NCBI RefSeq assembly: GCF_018130785.1 | Contig: NZ_JAFCJT010000001.1 | Coordinates: 248,001 to 312,000 of the forward strand | DNA: 64,000 nucleotides | Reading direction: 5' to 3' | Origin: Bradyrhizobium liaoningense | Lineage (GTDB): Bacteria > Pseudomonadota > Alphaproteobacteria > Rhizobiales > Xanthobacteraceae | The notes under the pieces: generated by a model | What the model was told of the DNA's origin: nothing | Seen by the model: the letters and a program-made list of their open reading frames with translations, nothing else | Databases searched by the model: none | Part shown: one piece after another, positions 8,660 to 17,761 of the stretch | Position numbering within the stretch: position 1 is the stretch's first letter | Layout of the letters: the number at the start of each line of letters is the position of its first letter | Program-made: the position numbers and the translations under genes

Positions 8660-9859
8660 ATGGCGGATATGCCTGAATTTTTGTCTCTCTCCCGTGCCTG
8701 CTCCATCCTTGCCTGCACCCTGCTTCTGAGCACGGTCGCGCTCACCACCGGCGCGGTCGCACAGGCCGGCCCGCCCGGACCGCCGCCCCAGCCCGGCCAG
8801 AACGGGCTCGGACCAAATCCGATGTGCGTGCGGCTGGAAGGCCAGCTCGCCGCGCTCGATCGTGGCGGCGGCGGTGGTGACCCCGCGCGCGAAGACCAGA
8901 TCCGCCGCTACCAGGAATCCCAGACCCGTCAGCAGACCGAGCTCGACCGCGTCACCATGCAGGCCAAGCGCATGGGCTGCGATTCCTCCGGCTTCTTCTC
9001 GCTGTTCAACGGCCAGTCGGCGCAATGCGGCCCGGTCAACACCCAGATTCAGCAGATGCGCGCCAATCTGGACCAGATCACCGGCAACCTCGAACGCCTG
9101 CGCGGCGGCGGCCCCGGCGGTTTCAGCCCCGAGCGCGACAACCAGCGCCGCTCGGTGCTGGTTGCGCTGGCGCAGAACAATTGCGGCCCGCAATATGCCA
9201 ACGCCGCGCAATCGCAAGGCGGCGGCAACTTCCTGAGCAATCTGTTCGGCGGCAACAACCCCAACAATCCGCAAGGCGTGCCGCCCTCCGATCTCGGGCC
9301 GCAGTCGCAGTCCGGCACCTATCGCACCGTGTGCGTCCGCACCTGCGACGGCGCCTATTTCCCGGTCTCGTTTGCCACCGTGCCGGCGCGCTTCCCGGAC
9401 GACGAGAAGACCTGCAAGGCGCTTTGCCCGGCCGCGGAAGCCGTCCTCTACACCCATCGCAATCCCGGCGAAGACATGAACTCCGCGGTCTCCACCAGTG
9501 GCCAGCCCTACACCGCACTGCCGACTGCGTTCAAATTCCGCAGCGAGTTCAACCCGTCCTGCTCCTGCAAGGCCGCGGGCCAGACCTGGGCCGACGCGCT
9601 GAAATCGGTCGACGACAAGGCTGCGGCCGAGCAGCAGGGTGACATCATCGTCACCGAGGAGAGCGCCAAGAGAATGCAGCAGCAGCGGCTCAACAAGGGC
9701 ACCCCTGCGACTGCCAAGAAGGGCGCGGCTCCGGCGCCGACGACGGCCAGCGCACCGGTTGCGACGCCGCCTGCGGACACCGGCACGGCCACCAATTCGT
9801 CGGAGAACAAGCCGATCCGCTCGGTCGGCCCGACGTTCCTGCCGCAGCAGCAGAAGTAG
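8660..9859 (+). CDS. DUF2865 domain-containing exported protein
   Basis: About 399 residues. A signal peptide (core ACSILACTLLLSTVALTTGAVAQA) is followed by a Gly/Pro-rich linker and a middle helical region with repeated Gln/Arg residues. The DUF2865 core runs from TYRTVCVRTCDGAYFPVSF to NPSCSCK, with conserved Cys pairs. The C-terminal tail is rich in Ala, Pro and Thr and likely lies in the periplasm or on the cell wall. Starts are possible at 8639 (GTG-like), 8660 (MADMPEF) or 8675 (MPEF); 8660 is taken because all forms keep the same signal peptide. Function unknown; the family is restricted mainly to Rhizobiales-type bacteria. Confidence 0.85.
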   Translation: MADMPEFLSLSRACSILACTLLLSTVALTTGAVAQAGPPGPPPQPGQNGLGPNPMCVRLEGQLAALDRGGGGGDPAREDQIRRYQESQTRQQTELDRVTMQAKRMGCDSSGFFSLFNGQSAQCGPVNTQIQQMRANLDQITGNLERLRGGGPGGFSPERDNQRRSVLVALAQNNCGPQYANAAQSQGGGNFLSNLFGGNNPNNPQGVPPSDLGPQSQSGTYRTVCVRTCDGAYFPVSFATVPARFPDDEKTCKALCPAAEAVLYTHRNPGEDMNSAVSTSGQPYTALPTAFKFRSEFNPSCSCKAAGQTWADALKSVDDKAAAEQQGDIIVTEESAKRMQQQRLNKGTPATAKKGAAPAPTTASAPVATPPADTGTATNSSENKPIRSVGPTFLPQQQK

Positions 9860-9913
9860 GCCCTAACCCGTCATGCCCCGCGGAGGCGGCCGCCAGGCGC
9901 GGCCGTTTCGCGG

Positions 9914-10822
9914 TTAATGCTCACCCTCGCGGCTCCACGGGAAGAGATTGGCCGGGAAGTCCGCTGCGTAGCGCTTTCCCTTCGGAGGCGGCGGCGGCTC
10001 GTCCGGTGGATTCGGATTCGGCTCGACCACCCGCCGATAGAGGTGCCAGGTGGCGTGACCGAGCACCGGCAGGACGACAGCGAGACCGACGAAGAACGGC
10101 AGCGAGCCGATCACGAGCAGTGCCGCGACGATGAGACCCCATCCGGCCATCGCAACCGGGTTCGCCGCGACCGCTCGGAGCGACGTGCGGATCGCGTCGA
10201 TCGCAGTCGCATGCCGATCGAGCATCAACGGAAACGACACGACGCTGACGCACAAGGCCACAACCGCAAACAGGAAGCCGACACCGCAACCGACGACGAT
10301 GAGCGACCAGCCTTCCGGTGTCGTCAGCACGCGCGTTGCGAAATCGGGAATGCTTGCGGCCGCCGCGTGACCGAAGATTGTGACATAGATTGCGTTCGCG
10401 ACACCGATCCAGGCTCCGAACAGGACCAGCAGGAGCACGCCGAGCTCGACCATGGCGCCGAACGACGGCGCGCGCAGCACCTTGATCGCATCCCATGCAT
10501 CGACCTCCTCGCCGCGCTCGCGACGCCGGCTGAGTTCGTAGAGACCGATCGCGGCAAAGGGGCCGATCAAGGCAAAGCCGGCAGCCAGCGGAAACAGGAG
10601 CGGCAGCACCGAATAGCCGAGGACCATCCTGAACAGGACGAGACCGAGAACGGGATAAATCACGCACACGACGATCGCGTGGCTCGGCATCGCCTGGAAA
10701 TCCTCCCAACCCAGGCGCAGGGCCTCGGTCAGGTCGGACAAGCTGATCTTGCGAATGGGATAGGAGGCCGCTTCGCCGAACAGGTGCCGCTTTACGATGT
10801 TGTCGGAATAAAGAGTGGCCAT
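9914..10822 (-). CDS. DUF2189 integral membrane protein
   Basis: A 302-residue membrane protein starting MATLYSDNIVKRHLFGE. It has about six hydrophobic segments between residues 45 and 265 and a proline-rich cytosolic tail (NPNPPDEPPPPPKGKR) before the C-terminal FPWSREGEH. The motif AEALRLGWEDFQAMPSH-like opening and the overall layout fit DUF2189, a family often found beside cytochrome oxidase genes and sometimes annotated as oxidase-associated. It is divergent from coxM across a 533-nt gap, supporting such a link. Longer readings to 10939 start with TTG and lack membrane or signal character, so the ATG start is preferred. Confidence 0.85.
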   Translation of the reverse strand: MATLYSDNIVKRHLFGEAASYPIRKISLSDLTEALRLGWEDFQAMPSHAIVVCVIYPVLGLVLFRMVLGYSVLPLLFPLAAGFALIGPFAAIGLYELSRRRERGEEVDAWDAIKVLRAPSFGAMVELGVLLLVLFGAWIGVANAIYVTIFGHAAAASIPDFATRVLTTPEGWSLIVVGCGVGFLFAVVALCVSVVSFPLMLDRHATAIDAIRTSLRAVAANPVAMAGWGLIVAALLVIGSLPFFVGLAVVLPVLGHATWHLYRRVVEPNPNPPDEPPPPPKGKRYAADFPANLFPWSREGEH

Positions 10823-11355
10823 GGACACACCCTCCTCTGCTGAAAGTCGCAGCGGCAAACGGCGTGCTCTCCGGCCGCGCGTATCCGCCCTTATGTGCGG
10901 GAGACGCGATCGAGCCGAGTACGGCAGTTCCAGGCTCAACGAGGAAGGAGCTTAGCCGGACGAAACCCGTCGCGACCTGCGCCGCGAGCTTAGCGCGCGC
11001 GATCTGGAATGACCAGCGCGCTCCCGGCTGGGTGAATTGTGCGTCGCATATTTTGTGCGATGCATCACATCGAGAATGCGACCGAGGCTCGCCAGCTCGC
11101 ACGGCAACATCGATCGCCCACGCCGCGTAAGCGTGTTGACATGCTATTGACGCCGGGTTCGCGGGGGATCATTTTAAACGCCTGGACGCCCCCAGCGGTC
11201 GCGGTCTTCCTCTTGAATATCGCGACCGGTTGAATGGGCGAGGCAACAGGCCGGCGATGGCATAGATGCCAGCCAAGAAAGGCCAGCCATCGCGACAGAC
11301 ATGAGCTCCGCCCTGGATTCGTATCCGTAGCCTTCGATGGCAAGGATGGATCAGG
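10823..11355. other. 533-nt divergent intergenic region upstream of coxM
   Basis: Separates the DUF2189 gene from coxMNOP. No frame here has convincing protein character; the longest, about 10864-11130 on the plus strand, lacks a ribosome site and family features. TTGACA at about 11136-11141 could be a -35 box, but no good -10 element follows at the right distance. The length suggests room for regulation of both transcripts. No Fnr-type TTGAT-N4-ATCAA box was found by eye. Confidence 0.5.
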
Positions 11356-12189
11356 ATGGTTGTCGCACTGATACTGCTTCTGGTCGCGATCGGCTCGGTG
11401 CTGTTTCACCTCTACAGCCCGTGGTGGTGGACGCCGATCGCCACGAACTGGGCCTATATCGACCACACCATCAACATCACGTTCTGGATCACGGGCTTCG
11501 TTTTCGTCGCGGTCATCGCCTTCATGGCCTATTGCGTCTTCCGCTTCCACCACAAGGAAGGAAGACGGGCCGACTACAATCCGGAAAACAAAAGGCTCGA
11601 ATGGTGGCTGAGCGTCGGGACCGGCGTCGGCGTCGCGGCCATGCTGGCGCCTGGCCTCGTGGTCTGGCACCAGTTCGTGACGGTGCCTGCGGATGCCACC
11701 GAGGTCGAGGTCATGGGCCAGCAATGGCAATGGAGCTTCCGCCTTCCGGGCAAGGATGGGCGGCTGGGCACATCCGATGTCCGCAACATCGCTTCCGACA
11801 ATCCGATGGGACTCAATCGTGACGACCCACACGCGCAGGACGACGTCGTGATCGAGAACGGCGACCTGCACCTTCAGATGGGAAAGCCGGTCAAGGTTCT
11901 CCTCCGCTCGGTTGATGTCCTGCACGATTTCTACGTGCCCGAATTCCGCGCCAAGATGGACATGGTCCCTGGCATGGTCACCTATTTCTGGATAACGCCG
12001 ATCCGAACCGGAACGTTCGATGTTCTATGCGCAGAGCTTTGTGGCGCTGCTCACTATCAGATGCGGGCCAAGGTCATCGTCGACGAAGAGCGTGAGTATC
12101 ACGCCTGGCTGGAGCAACAAAAGACGTTTGCCGAATTGTCGCCGGCAAGAGCTGTCGTGAAGGCGACGTACCAATCCGGTGGCAGGTAG
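11356..12189 (+). CDS. coxM: Alternative aa3-type cytochrome c oxidase subunit II
   Basis: A 277-residue CuA subunit of a heme-copper oxidase. It has two N-terminal membrane helices (about 1-20 and 40-62, with a third hydrophobic stretch at 84-104) and a periplasmic cupredoxin domain. All CuA ligands are visible: His190 (VDVLHDFYVPEF), Cys225, Glu227, Cys229, His233 and Met236 in CAELCGAAHYQM. The aromatic electron-entry motif GQQWQWSF (121-128) is present. There is no fused cytochrome c domain. The gene order subunit II, I, III, III matches B. japonicum coxMNOP, an oxidase additional to the main aa3 enzyme. It is the first gene of the operon. Confidence 0.93.
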   Translation: MVVALILLLVAIGSVLFHLYSPWWWTPIATNWAYIDHTINITFWITGFVFVAVIAFMAYCVFRFHHKEGRRADYNPENKRLEWWLSVGTGVGVAAMLAPGLVVWHQFVTVPADATEVEVMGQQWQWSFRLPGKDGRLGTSDVRNIASDNPMGLNRDDPHAQDDVVIENGDLHLQMGKPVKVLLRSVDVLHDFYVPEFRAKMDMVPGMVTYFWITPIRTGTFDVLCAELCGAAHYQMRAKVIVDEEREYHAWLEQQKTFAELSPARAVVKATYQSGGR

Positions 12190-12271
12190 CAGGCTGCCGC
12201 TGCGAAGATAGATAGATCGGGTGCAGGAGGCCAACGCCTCACCCCCGATGGAAACGACCGAGGAGGTTTCT

Positions 12272-14050
12272 ATGGTCGATATTCCATATGAAGGGATCGC
12301 AGGCATCCCGCCTGCCGAAGTACCTGAAGTCGAGCTCTATCATCCAAGGAGCTGGTGGACACGGTATGTCTTCTCGCAGGACGCCAAGGTCATCGCCATT
12401 CAGTATTCGCTGACGGCCTCTGCCATCGGGCTGGTGGCCCTGGTGCTGTCGTGGCTGATGCGACTGCAACTGGGATTCCCCGGCACCTTCTCTTTCATCG
12501 ATGCCAACCAGTACCTCCAGTTCATCACCATGCACGGCATGATCATGGTGATCTATCTGCTCACCGCATTGTTCCTCGGCGGCTTCGGCAACTACCTGAT
12601 CCCGCTGATGGTCGGCGCCCGGGACATGGTCTTCCCCTATGTGAACATGCTGAGCTACTGGGTCTACCTGCTCGCAGTCCTGGTGCTGGCCTCGACATTC
12701 TTCGTGCCCGGCGGCCCCACCGGCGCCGGCTGGACGCTCTACCCGCCGCAGGCAATCCTCTCCGGAACGCCCGGGCAGGATTGGGGCATCATTCTCATGA
12801 TGTCGTCCCTGATCCTGTTCATCATCGGCTTCACCATGGGCGGGCTGAATTACGTGGTCACGGTGCTGCAGGCGCGCACCCGCGGCATGACGTTGATGCG
12901 CCTGCCCCTGACGGTGTGGGGCATTTTCACGGCGACCGTCATGGCGTTGCTGGCATTCCCCGCACTCTTCGTTGCCTCGGTCATGCTGCTGCTCGACCGT
13001 CTCCTCGGAACCAGCTTCTTCATGCCCTCCCTCGTCGAGATGGGACAGCTTTCGAAATATGGCGGCGGCAGCCCGCTGCTGTTCCAGCACCTGTTCTGGT
13101 TCTTCGGCCACCCCGAGGTCTACATCGTCGCCCTGCCCGCCTTCGGCATCGTCTCCGATCTGATCAGCACGCATGCGCGCAAGAACATCTTCGGTTATCG
13201 CATGATGGTCTGGGCGATCGTGGGGATTGGTGCGCTCAGCTTCGTCGTGTGGGCGCACCACATGTATGTGAGCGGCATGTTCCCGCAATTCGGCTACTTC
13301 TTCGCCACCACGACGCTCATCATTGCAATCCCCACCGCGATCAAGGTCTACAATTGGGTGCTGACCCTGTGGCGCGGCGACATTCATCTCAGGGTGCCGA
13401 TGCTGTTCGCCCTCGGCTTCATCATCACCTTCGTGAATGGCGGCCTCACCGGCCTCTTCCTCGGCAACGTCGTCGTGGACGTGCCCCTCTCGGATACCAT
13501 GTTCGTGGTCGCGCATTTCCACATGGTGATGGGCGTGGCACCAATCATGGTCGTGCTGGGCGCGATCTATCATTGGTACCCCAAGGTCACGGGACGGATG
13601 CTGAACGACGTCCTGGGCAAGTTTCACTTCTGGGTCACCTTCCTCGGCGCCTACCTGATCTTCTTCCCCATGCACTATCTTGGACTGCTCGGGGTCCCGC
13701 GCCGGTATTTCGAACTCGGCGACACGGCGTTCATCCCGTCCTCGGCCCATTCACTGAATGCCTTCATCTCCGTGGTGGCCTTGACCGTCGGCTTCAGCCA
13801 GATGGTGTTCCTGTTCAATCTCGCCTGGAGCCTGTTCAAGGGTGAGGCCTCGGGCGGCAATCCGTGGCGGGCGACAACGCTGGAGTGGCAGACGCCGGAG
13901 ACGCCCCCAGGGCACGGCAACTGGGGCAAGGAGCTCCCGATCGTGTACCGCTGGGCCTATGACTACAGTGTGCCCGGCGCCGCGGAGGACTTCATTCCGC
14001 AGAACCAGCCGCCACGCGCGACGCAGCTCGTTCAGGGAGCTGCTTCGTGA
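12272..14050 (+). CDS. coxN: Alternative cytochrome c oxidase subunit I
   Basis: The 592-residue catalytic subunit with about 12 membrane helices. Heme a ligands are His88 (ITMHGMIM) and His417; the heme a3 ligand is His415 (VAHFHMVMG); CuB ligands are His280, His329 and His330 (FFGHPEVYIV, VWAHHMY), with Tyr284 in position for the His-Tyr crosslink and Glu282 as the proton-gating glutamate, so this is an A-type oxidase. The start at 12272 is set by AGGAGG at 12261-12266, five nucleotides upstream of ATG; an in-frame upstream reading to 12221 is rejected. The stop overlaps the coxO start (GTGA). Confidence 0.95.
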   Translation: MVDIPYEGIAGIPPAEVPEVELYHPRSWWTRYVFSQDAKVIAIQYSLTASAIGLVALVLSWLMRLQLGFPGTFSFIDANQYLQFITMHGMIMVIYLLTALFLGGFGNYLIPLMVGARDMVFPYVNMLSYWVYLLAVLVLASTFFVPGGPTGAGWTLYPPQAILSGTPGQDWGIILMMSSLILFIIGFTMGGLNYVVTVLQARTRGMTLMRLPLTVWGIFTATVMALLAFPALFVASVMLLLDRLLGTSFFMPSLVEMGQLSKYGGGSPLLFQHLFWFFGHPEVYIVALPAFGIVSDLISTHARKNIFGYRMMVWAIVGIGALSFVVWAHHMYVSGMFPQFGYFFATTTLIIAIPTAIKVYNWVLTLWRGDIHLRVPMLFALGFIITFVNGGLTGLFLGNVVVDVPLSDTMFVVAHFHMVMGVAPIMVVLGAIYHWYPKVTGRMLNDVLGKFHFWVTFLGAYLIFFPMHYLGLLGVPRRYFELGDTAFIPSSAHSLNAFISVVALTVGFSQMVFLFNLAWSLFKGEASGGNPWRATTLEWQTPETPPGHGNWGKELPIVYRWAYDYSVPGAAEDFIPQNQPPRATQLVQGAAS

Positions 14051-14751
14051 GCGCCATCATCCTGTTCCTGGCTGCGCTTGCGGTGATCGCCGGATGGTGG
14101 CTGTCGCAGCAGCGGCTGACGGCCAAGCCCTGGCTGGAGGAAGGCTCGGTCGGTGACTTCCCCGGCGGCGACAGCATGACCTGGCCTGCGGCGAAGGTCG
14201 GACTTGGCGTGTTTCTCGCCGTCGCGAGCGCATTGTTCGTCCTCTTCATCAGCGCCTACTCGATGCGCATGAGCGTGGTGGACTGGCGGCCGCTGCCGGT
14301 ACCGCGGCTGCTGTGGGTCAACACGGGCGTCCTGGTCCTGAGCAGTGTCGCGCTGCAATGGTCGTACGTGGCTGCCGGGCGACAGGACACCGAGAGCGTC
14401 AAGATCGGCCTGCTCGCCGGCGGAGCATCTGCCGTGATCTTCCTCGCCGGACAGCTCCTGGCCTGGCAGCGGCTCGGGGCTGCCGGATATCTCGTGGCGT
14501 CCAATCCGGCGAATTCCTTCTTCTACCTGTTGACCGCGGTGCACGGGCTGCATCTGACGGGTGGCCTGGTGGCGCTCGGGCGAACCTCGGCCAAGGTGTG
14601 GCGCGGCGCCGAAATCGCCGACATGCGCTTGAGCGTGGAGCTGTGCACCATCTACTGGCACTTCCTGCTGCTGGTCTGGCTTGTCCTGCTCGGTCTTCTC
14701 ACGGGCTGGACCGACGATTTCGTCAACATCTGCCGTCAATTGCTGAGCTAG
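14047..14751 (+). CDS. coxO: Cytochrome c oxidase subunit III homologue (first copy)
   Basis: A 234-residue membrane protein of the subunit III family, with about six or seven helices. Characteristic motifs are NSFFYLLTAVHGLHLTGG (conserved HGLH) and ELCTIYWHFLLLVWLVL near the C-terminus (YWHF-x3-VW). It starts at GTG 14047, overlapping the coxN stop by 4 nt. It is followed 14 nt later by a second subunit III-type gene, which is the hallmark of coxMNOP. The N-terminal region is diverged relative to classical CoxC. Its role is in assembly or stability of the oxidase rather than in catalysis. Confidence 0.9.
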   Translation: MSAIILFLAALAVIAGWWLSQQRLTAKPWLEEGSVGDFPGGDSMTWPAAKVGLGVFLAVASALFVLFISAYSMRMSVVDWRPLPVPRLLWVNTGVLVLSSVALQWSYVAAGRQDTESVKIGLLAGGASAVIFLAGQLLAWQRLGAAGYLVASNPANSFFYLLTAVHGLHLTGGLVALGRTSAKVWRGAEIADMRLSVELCTIYWHFLLLVWLVLLGLLTGWTDDFVNICRQLLS

Positions 14752-14765
14752 GGAGGCGAGACCAG

Positions 14766-15488
14766 ATGGCTGAAACCGTGCTGACACATGCGGGCCAATC
14801 GACTGCGCAGCTTGAAGGCTGGCGCGGCATCGCCGCCGACTGGGCGTCCGATCAGCGCGCCTTCAAGAACGTGTCCTGGGGCAAGGCCATGATGTGGATC
14901 TTCCTCCTCAGCGACACCTTCATCTTCAGTTGCTTCCTGCTCTCCTACATGACGGCGCGCATGTCGACGACCGTGCCGTGGCCGAATCCCAGCGAAGTCT
15001 TCGCCCTCAATATCGGGGGCAACCACATCCCCCTGATCCTGATCGCCATCATGACCTTTATCCTGATCAGCAGCAGCGGCACGATGGCGATGGCCGTCAA
15101 TTTCGGCTACCGCCGCGATCGCGTCAGAACCGCGGCCTTGATGCTGGTCACGGCGGCCTTCGGCGCAACCTTCGTCGGAATGCAGGCCTTCGAATGGACC
15201 AAGCTGATCATGGAGGGCGTCCGGCCCTGGGGCAATCCATGGGGTGCACCGCAGTTTGGTGCAAGCTTCTTCATGATCACCGGCTTCCACGGCACCCACG
15301 TGACGATCGGCGTGATCTTCCTGATCGCCATTGCGCGGAAGGTCTTGCGCGGCGACTTCGATGTCGAGAGGCGCGGCTTCTTCACGAGCCGCAAGGGCTA
15401 TTACGAGATCGTCGAGATCACGGGCCTGTACTGGCACTTCGTCGATCTCGTGTGGGTGTTCATCTTCGCATTGTTCTATCTTTGGTGA
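14766..15488 (+). CDS. coxP: Cytochrome c oxidase subunit III homologue (second copy)
   Basis: 240 residues, starting MAETVLTHAGQSTAQLEGW after AGGGAGGCGAG. It shares the subunit III landmarks with the preceding gene: WGKAMMWIFLLSDTFIFSCF at helix 1, FFMITGFHGTHVTIG (HGTH) and ITGLYWHFVDLVWVFIF at the end. Two adjacent subunit III genes in one operon match B. japonicum coxO and coxP. Whether both are in one enzyme complex, or each replaces half of a split CoxC function, is not known from sequence. It lies 9 nt upstream of the subunit IV gene. Confidence 0.9.
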   Translation: MAETVLTHAGQSTAQLEGWRGIAADWASDQRAFKNVSWGKAMMWIFLLSDTFIFSCFLLSYMTARMSTTVPWPNPSEVFALNIGGNHIPLILIAIMTFILISSSGTMAMAVNFGYRRDRVRTAALMLVTAAFGATFVGMQAFEWTKLIMEGVRPWGNPWGAPQFGASFFMITGFHGTHVTIGVIFLIAIARKVLRGDFDVERRGFFTSRKGYYEIVEITGLYWHFVDLVWVFIFALFYLW

Positions 15489-15497
15489 GGTCGGCGC

Positions 15498-15890
15498 ATG
15501 ACAAACGCGGCGGTACACATGGAAGGCCAGCTCCACACTCCGGCGCACGGCGCAGTCGCAACAGCAGCCGTGCACGCCAAGGGGCAACAGCACCCGATCA
15601 AGCTCTACCTCGTGGTCTGGGGCTGGCTGTTCGTCCTCAGCACGTGCTCCTACCTCGTCGACTACTTTGGCCTGCATGGCTATCTGAGGTGGTCGCTGAT
15701 CCTGCTGTTCATGGTGTTGAAGGCCGGCCTGATCGTCGCCGTCTTCATGCACATGGCCTGGGAGCGGCTGGCGCTTACCTATGCCATCCTGCTGCCGCCG
15801 ATCGCGGTGATGGTGTTTGTGACAATCATGGTTCTCGAATCCGAATACACGCACTTCCTGCGGGTGCTGTTTTTCGCAACCCCGTCATAG
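15498..15890 (+). CDS. Cytochrome c oxidase subunit IV-type protein
   Basis: A 130-residue protein with a His/Ala-rich soluble N-terminus (about 1-33) and three membrane helices (about 37-57, 63-87 and 95-116). The motif WGWLFVLSTCSYLVDYF and the FMHMAWERLALTYA segment fit the prokaryotic COX4/CyoD-like family. It is the fifth gene of the oxidase operon and probably an accessory subunit. The end of the gene faces nadE convergently across 96 nt, which contain a small TGTCAT...ATGACA inverted repeat and no gene. Confidence 0.85.
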   Translation: MTNAAVHMEGQLHTPAHGAVATAAVHAKGQQHPIKLYLVVWGWLFVLSTCSYLVDYFGLHGYLRWSLILLFMVLKAGLIVAVFMHMAWERLALTYAILLPPIAVMVFVTIMVLESEYTHFLRVLFFATPS

Positions 15891-15986
15891 CGGCAATCTG
15901 AGTTCGCGCATCGCTCGATGTCATGCCCCGCCTTCGCCGATGATGACAGATAGACGTGTGGCGAGACCGTCCGCCTCTCTCCGGTG

Positions 15987-17744
15987 CTACCCCTCGAACG
16001 CGTCGATCGACGCCGTGCTGCCGCGCGAGACCAGCGTCTCGTCCGCCGCAGGCAACGGCTCACCCCTGTCGCGAAAGCGGTTGGTGATGGGATAGCGGCG
16101 GTCGCGGCCGAAATTCCTGGCCGTCACCTTCACGCCCGGTGCGGCCTGGCGGCGCTTGTATTCGGCGACGTTGAGCAGATGGTCGATGTGGATGACCGTG
16201 TCGCGGTCGAAGCCGGCAGCGATGATCTGGTCGAGCGGCTCCTCGCGCTCGATGAGACGCTCCAGGATGGCGTCGAGCACGTCGTAGGGCGGCAACGAAT
16301 CCTGATCGGTCTGGTTCTCGCGCAGCTCCGCCGTCGGCGGGCGCGTGATGATATCAGGGGGAATGACCTCGCCCGCGGGCCCGAGCGCGCCATCCGGCTT
16401 CCAGCTGTTGCGCAGCGCGGCCAGCCGAAACACCTGCGTCTTGTAGATGTCCTTGATCGGGTTGAAGCCGCCATTCATGTCGCCGTACAGCGTGGCGTAG
16501 CCGACCGACATCTCCGACTTGTTGCCTGTCGTCACCACCATCAGCCCGGTCTTGTTGGAGATCGCCATCAGCAGCGTGCCGCGGGTGCGGGCCTGGAGGT
16601 TTTCCTCGGTGATGTCGGGCGGCAGATTCTGAAAGATGCCGGACAGGATGGTCTCGAACCCGGTCACGGCTTCGGCAATCGGCAGCACCTCGTAGCGGAC
16701 TCCGAGATGCCCGGCGAGCTCGCCGGCGTCCGCGATCGAATGTGCTGCGGTGTAGCGATAAGGCAGCATCACGCCGTGCACCTGGTCGGCACCTAGCGCA
16801 TCAACCGCGATCGCGGCGCAGAGCGCAGAGTCGATGCCGCCTGAAATGCCGAGCAGCACGCCGGGGAATCCGTTCTTGGCGACATAGTCGCGCAAGCCCA
16901 GCACGCAGGCCGCATAGTCGGCGTGGTCGCCCTCGGGCAGCGCGGCAATCGGCCCCGCGCAACGCCAATCGTCGCCATTCCTGGTGAAGCGCAGAGTGGT
17001 GACGCTCTCTTCGAACGCCGGCAATTGCGCCGCGAGCGAGAGATCGCCGTTGAGCACGAAGGACGCACCGTCGAACACCAGCTCGTCCTGGCCGCAGACC
17101 TGGTTGAGATAGACCAGCGGCAGGCCGCTCTCGGTGACCCGTGCCACTGCGACCGACAAACGGACGTCGTTCTTGTCGCGGGCGTAGGGCGAGCCGTTCG
17201 GCACCAGGATGATCTCGGCGCCGGTCTCGGCCAGCGTCTCGACCACGTTCTCGTAATCTTCGGATTCCTCCAGCCAGATGTCCTCGCAGATCGGCACGCC
17301 GATGCGCACGCCGCGGACGGTCACGGGACCTGCGGCAGGGCCGCGCGAAAACAGCCGCTTCTCGTCGAACACGCCGTAATTCGGCAGGTTGCATTTGAAG
17401 CGCAAGCCAGCGATGCGGCCGCCATCGAGCAGCGCGCAGGCATTGTAGAGCCTTCCGTCCTCGACCCAGGGCGTGCCGACCAGCATCGCCGGACCGCCAT
17501 CGGCGGTCTCGCGCGCGAGCGCCTCGATCCCGGCGCGGCAGGCGGCCTGGAACGCCGGCTTCTGCACCAGATCTTCCGGCGGGTAGCCGGCGATGAACAG
17601 TTCCGGAAACAGCACGAGATCGGCGCCGTCAGCGATCGCCTGCGCGCGCGCGGCACGAACCTTCGCGGCATTGCCCTCGACGTCGCCCATGGTCGGATTG
17701 AGCTGGGCGAGCGTGACCGCGAATGCGTTGAGACGTTCGGGCAT
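15987..17744 (-). CDS. nadE: Glutamine-dependent NAD+ synthase
   Basis: A 585-residue two-domain enzyme making NAD+ from nicotinic acid adenine dinucleotide, ATP and glutamine-derived ammonia. The N-terminal nitrilase-fold glutaminase shows the Glu48-Lys117-Cys153 triad (LFPELF, RFKCNLPNYGVFDE, GVPICEDIWLEE). The C-terminal synthetase has the PP-loop GISGGIDSALCAAIA and the later YNMGG-like NKTGLMVVTTGNKSEMSVGYATLYGDMNGG. Full length. It is the last gene of a minus-strand run after DAHP synthase and dgkA (17-nt gap). Confidence 0.96.
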   Translation of the reverse strand: MPERLNAFAVTLAQLNPTMGDVEGNAAKVRAARAQAIADGADLVLFPELFIAGYPPEDLVQKPAFQAACRAGIEALARETADGGPAMLVGTPWVEDGRLYNACALLDGGRIAGLRFKCNLPNYGVFDEKRLFSRGPAAGPVTVRGVRIGVPICEDIWLEESEDYENVVETLAETGAEIILVPNGSPYARDKNDVRLSVAVARVTESGLPLVYLNQVCGQDELVFDGASFVLNGDLSLAAQLPAFEESVTTLRFTRNGDDWRCAGPIAALPEGDHADYAACVLGLRDYVAKNGFPGVLLGISGGIDSALCAAIAVDALGADQVHGVMLPYRYTAAHSIADAGELAGHLGVRYEVLPIAEAVTGFETILSGIFQNLPPDITEENLQARTRGTLLMAISNKTGLMVVTTGNKSEMSVGYATLYGDMNGGFNPIKDIYKTQVFRLAALRNSWKPDGALGPAGEVIPPDIITRPPTAELRENQTDQDSLPPYDVLDAILERLIEREEPLDQIIAAGFDRDTVIHIDHLLNVAEYKRRQAAPGVKVTARNFGRDRRYPITNRFRDRGEPLPAADETLVSRGSTASIDAFEG

Positions 17745-17761
17745 GGCCGCCGCACTCCGCT

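Noticed and set aside
10864-11130. 88-codon frame in the coxM upstream region
   Set aside because: No ribosome site, no hydrophobic or domain pattern; Ser/Ala/Arg-rich as expected from random GC-rich DNA.
11136-11165. Promoter with TTGACA upstream of coxM
   Set aside because: No acceptable -10 element at 16-18 nt; not enough to call a sigma-70 promoter.
12239-13750. Long minus-strand frame of about 500 codons opposite coxN
   Set aside because: Very His/Glu/Asp-rich, with no motif; it is the complement of a complete oxidase subunit I gene.
15919-15948. TGTCAT...ATGACA inverted repeat between the oxidase operon and nadE
   Set aside because: Only 6-bp arms with an 18-nt loop; too weak to call a terminator or repeat without other copies.
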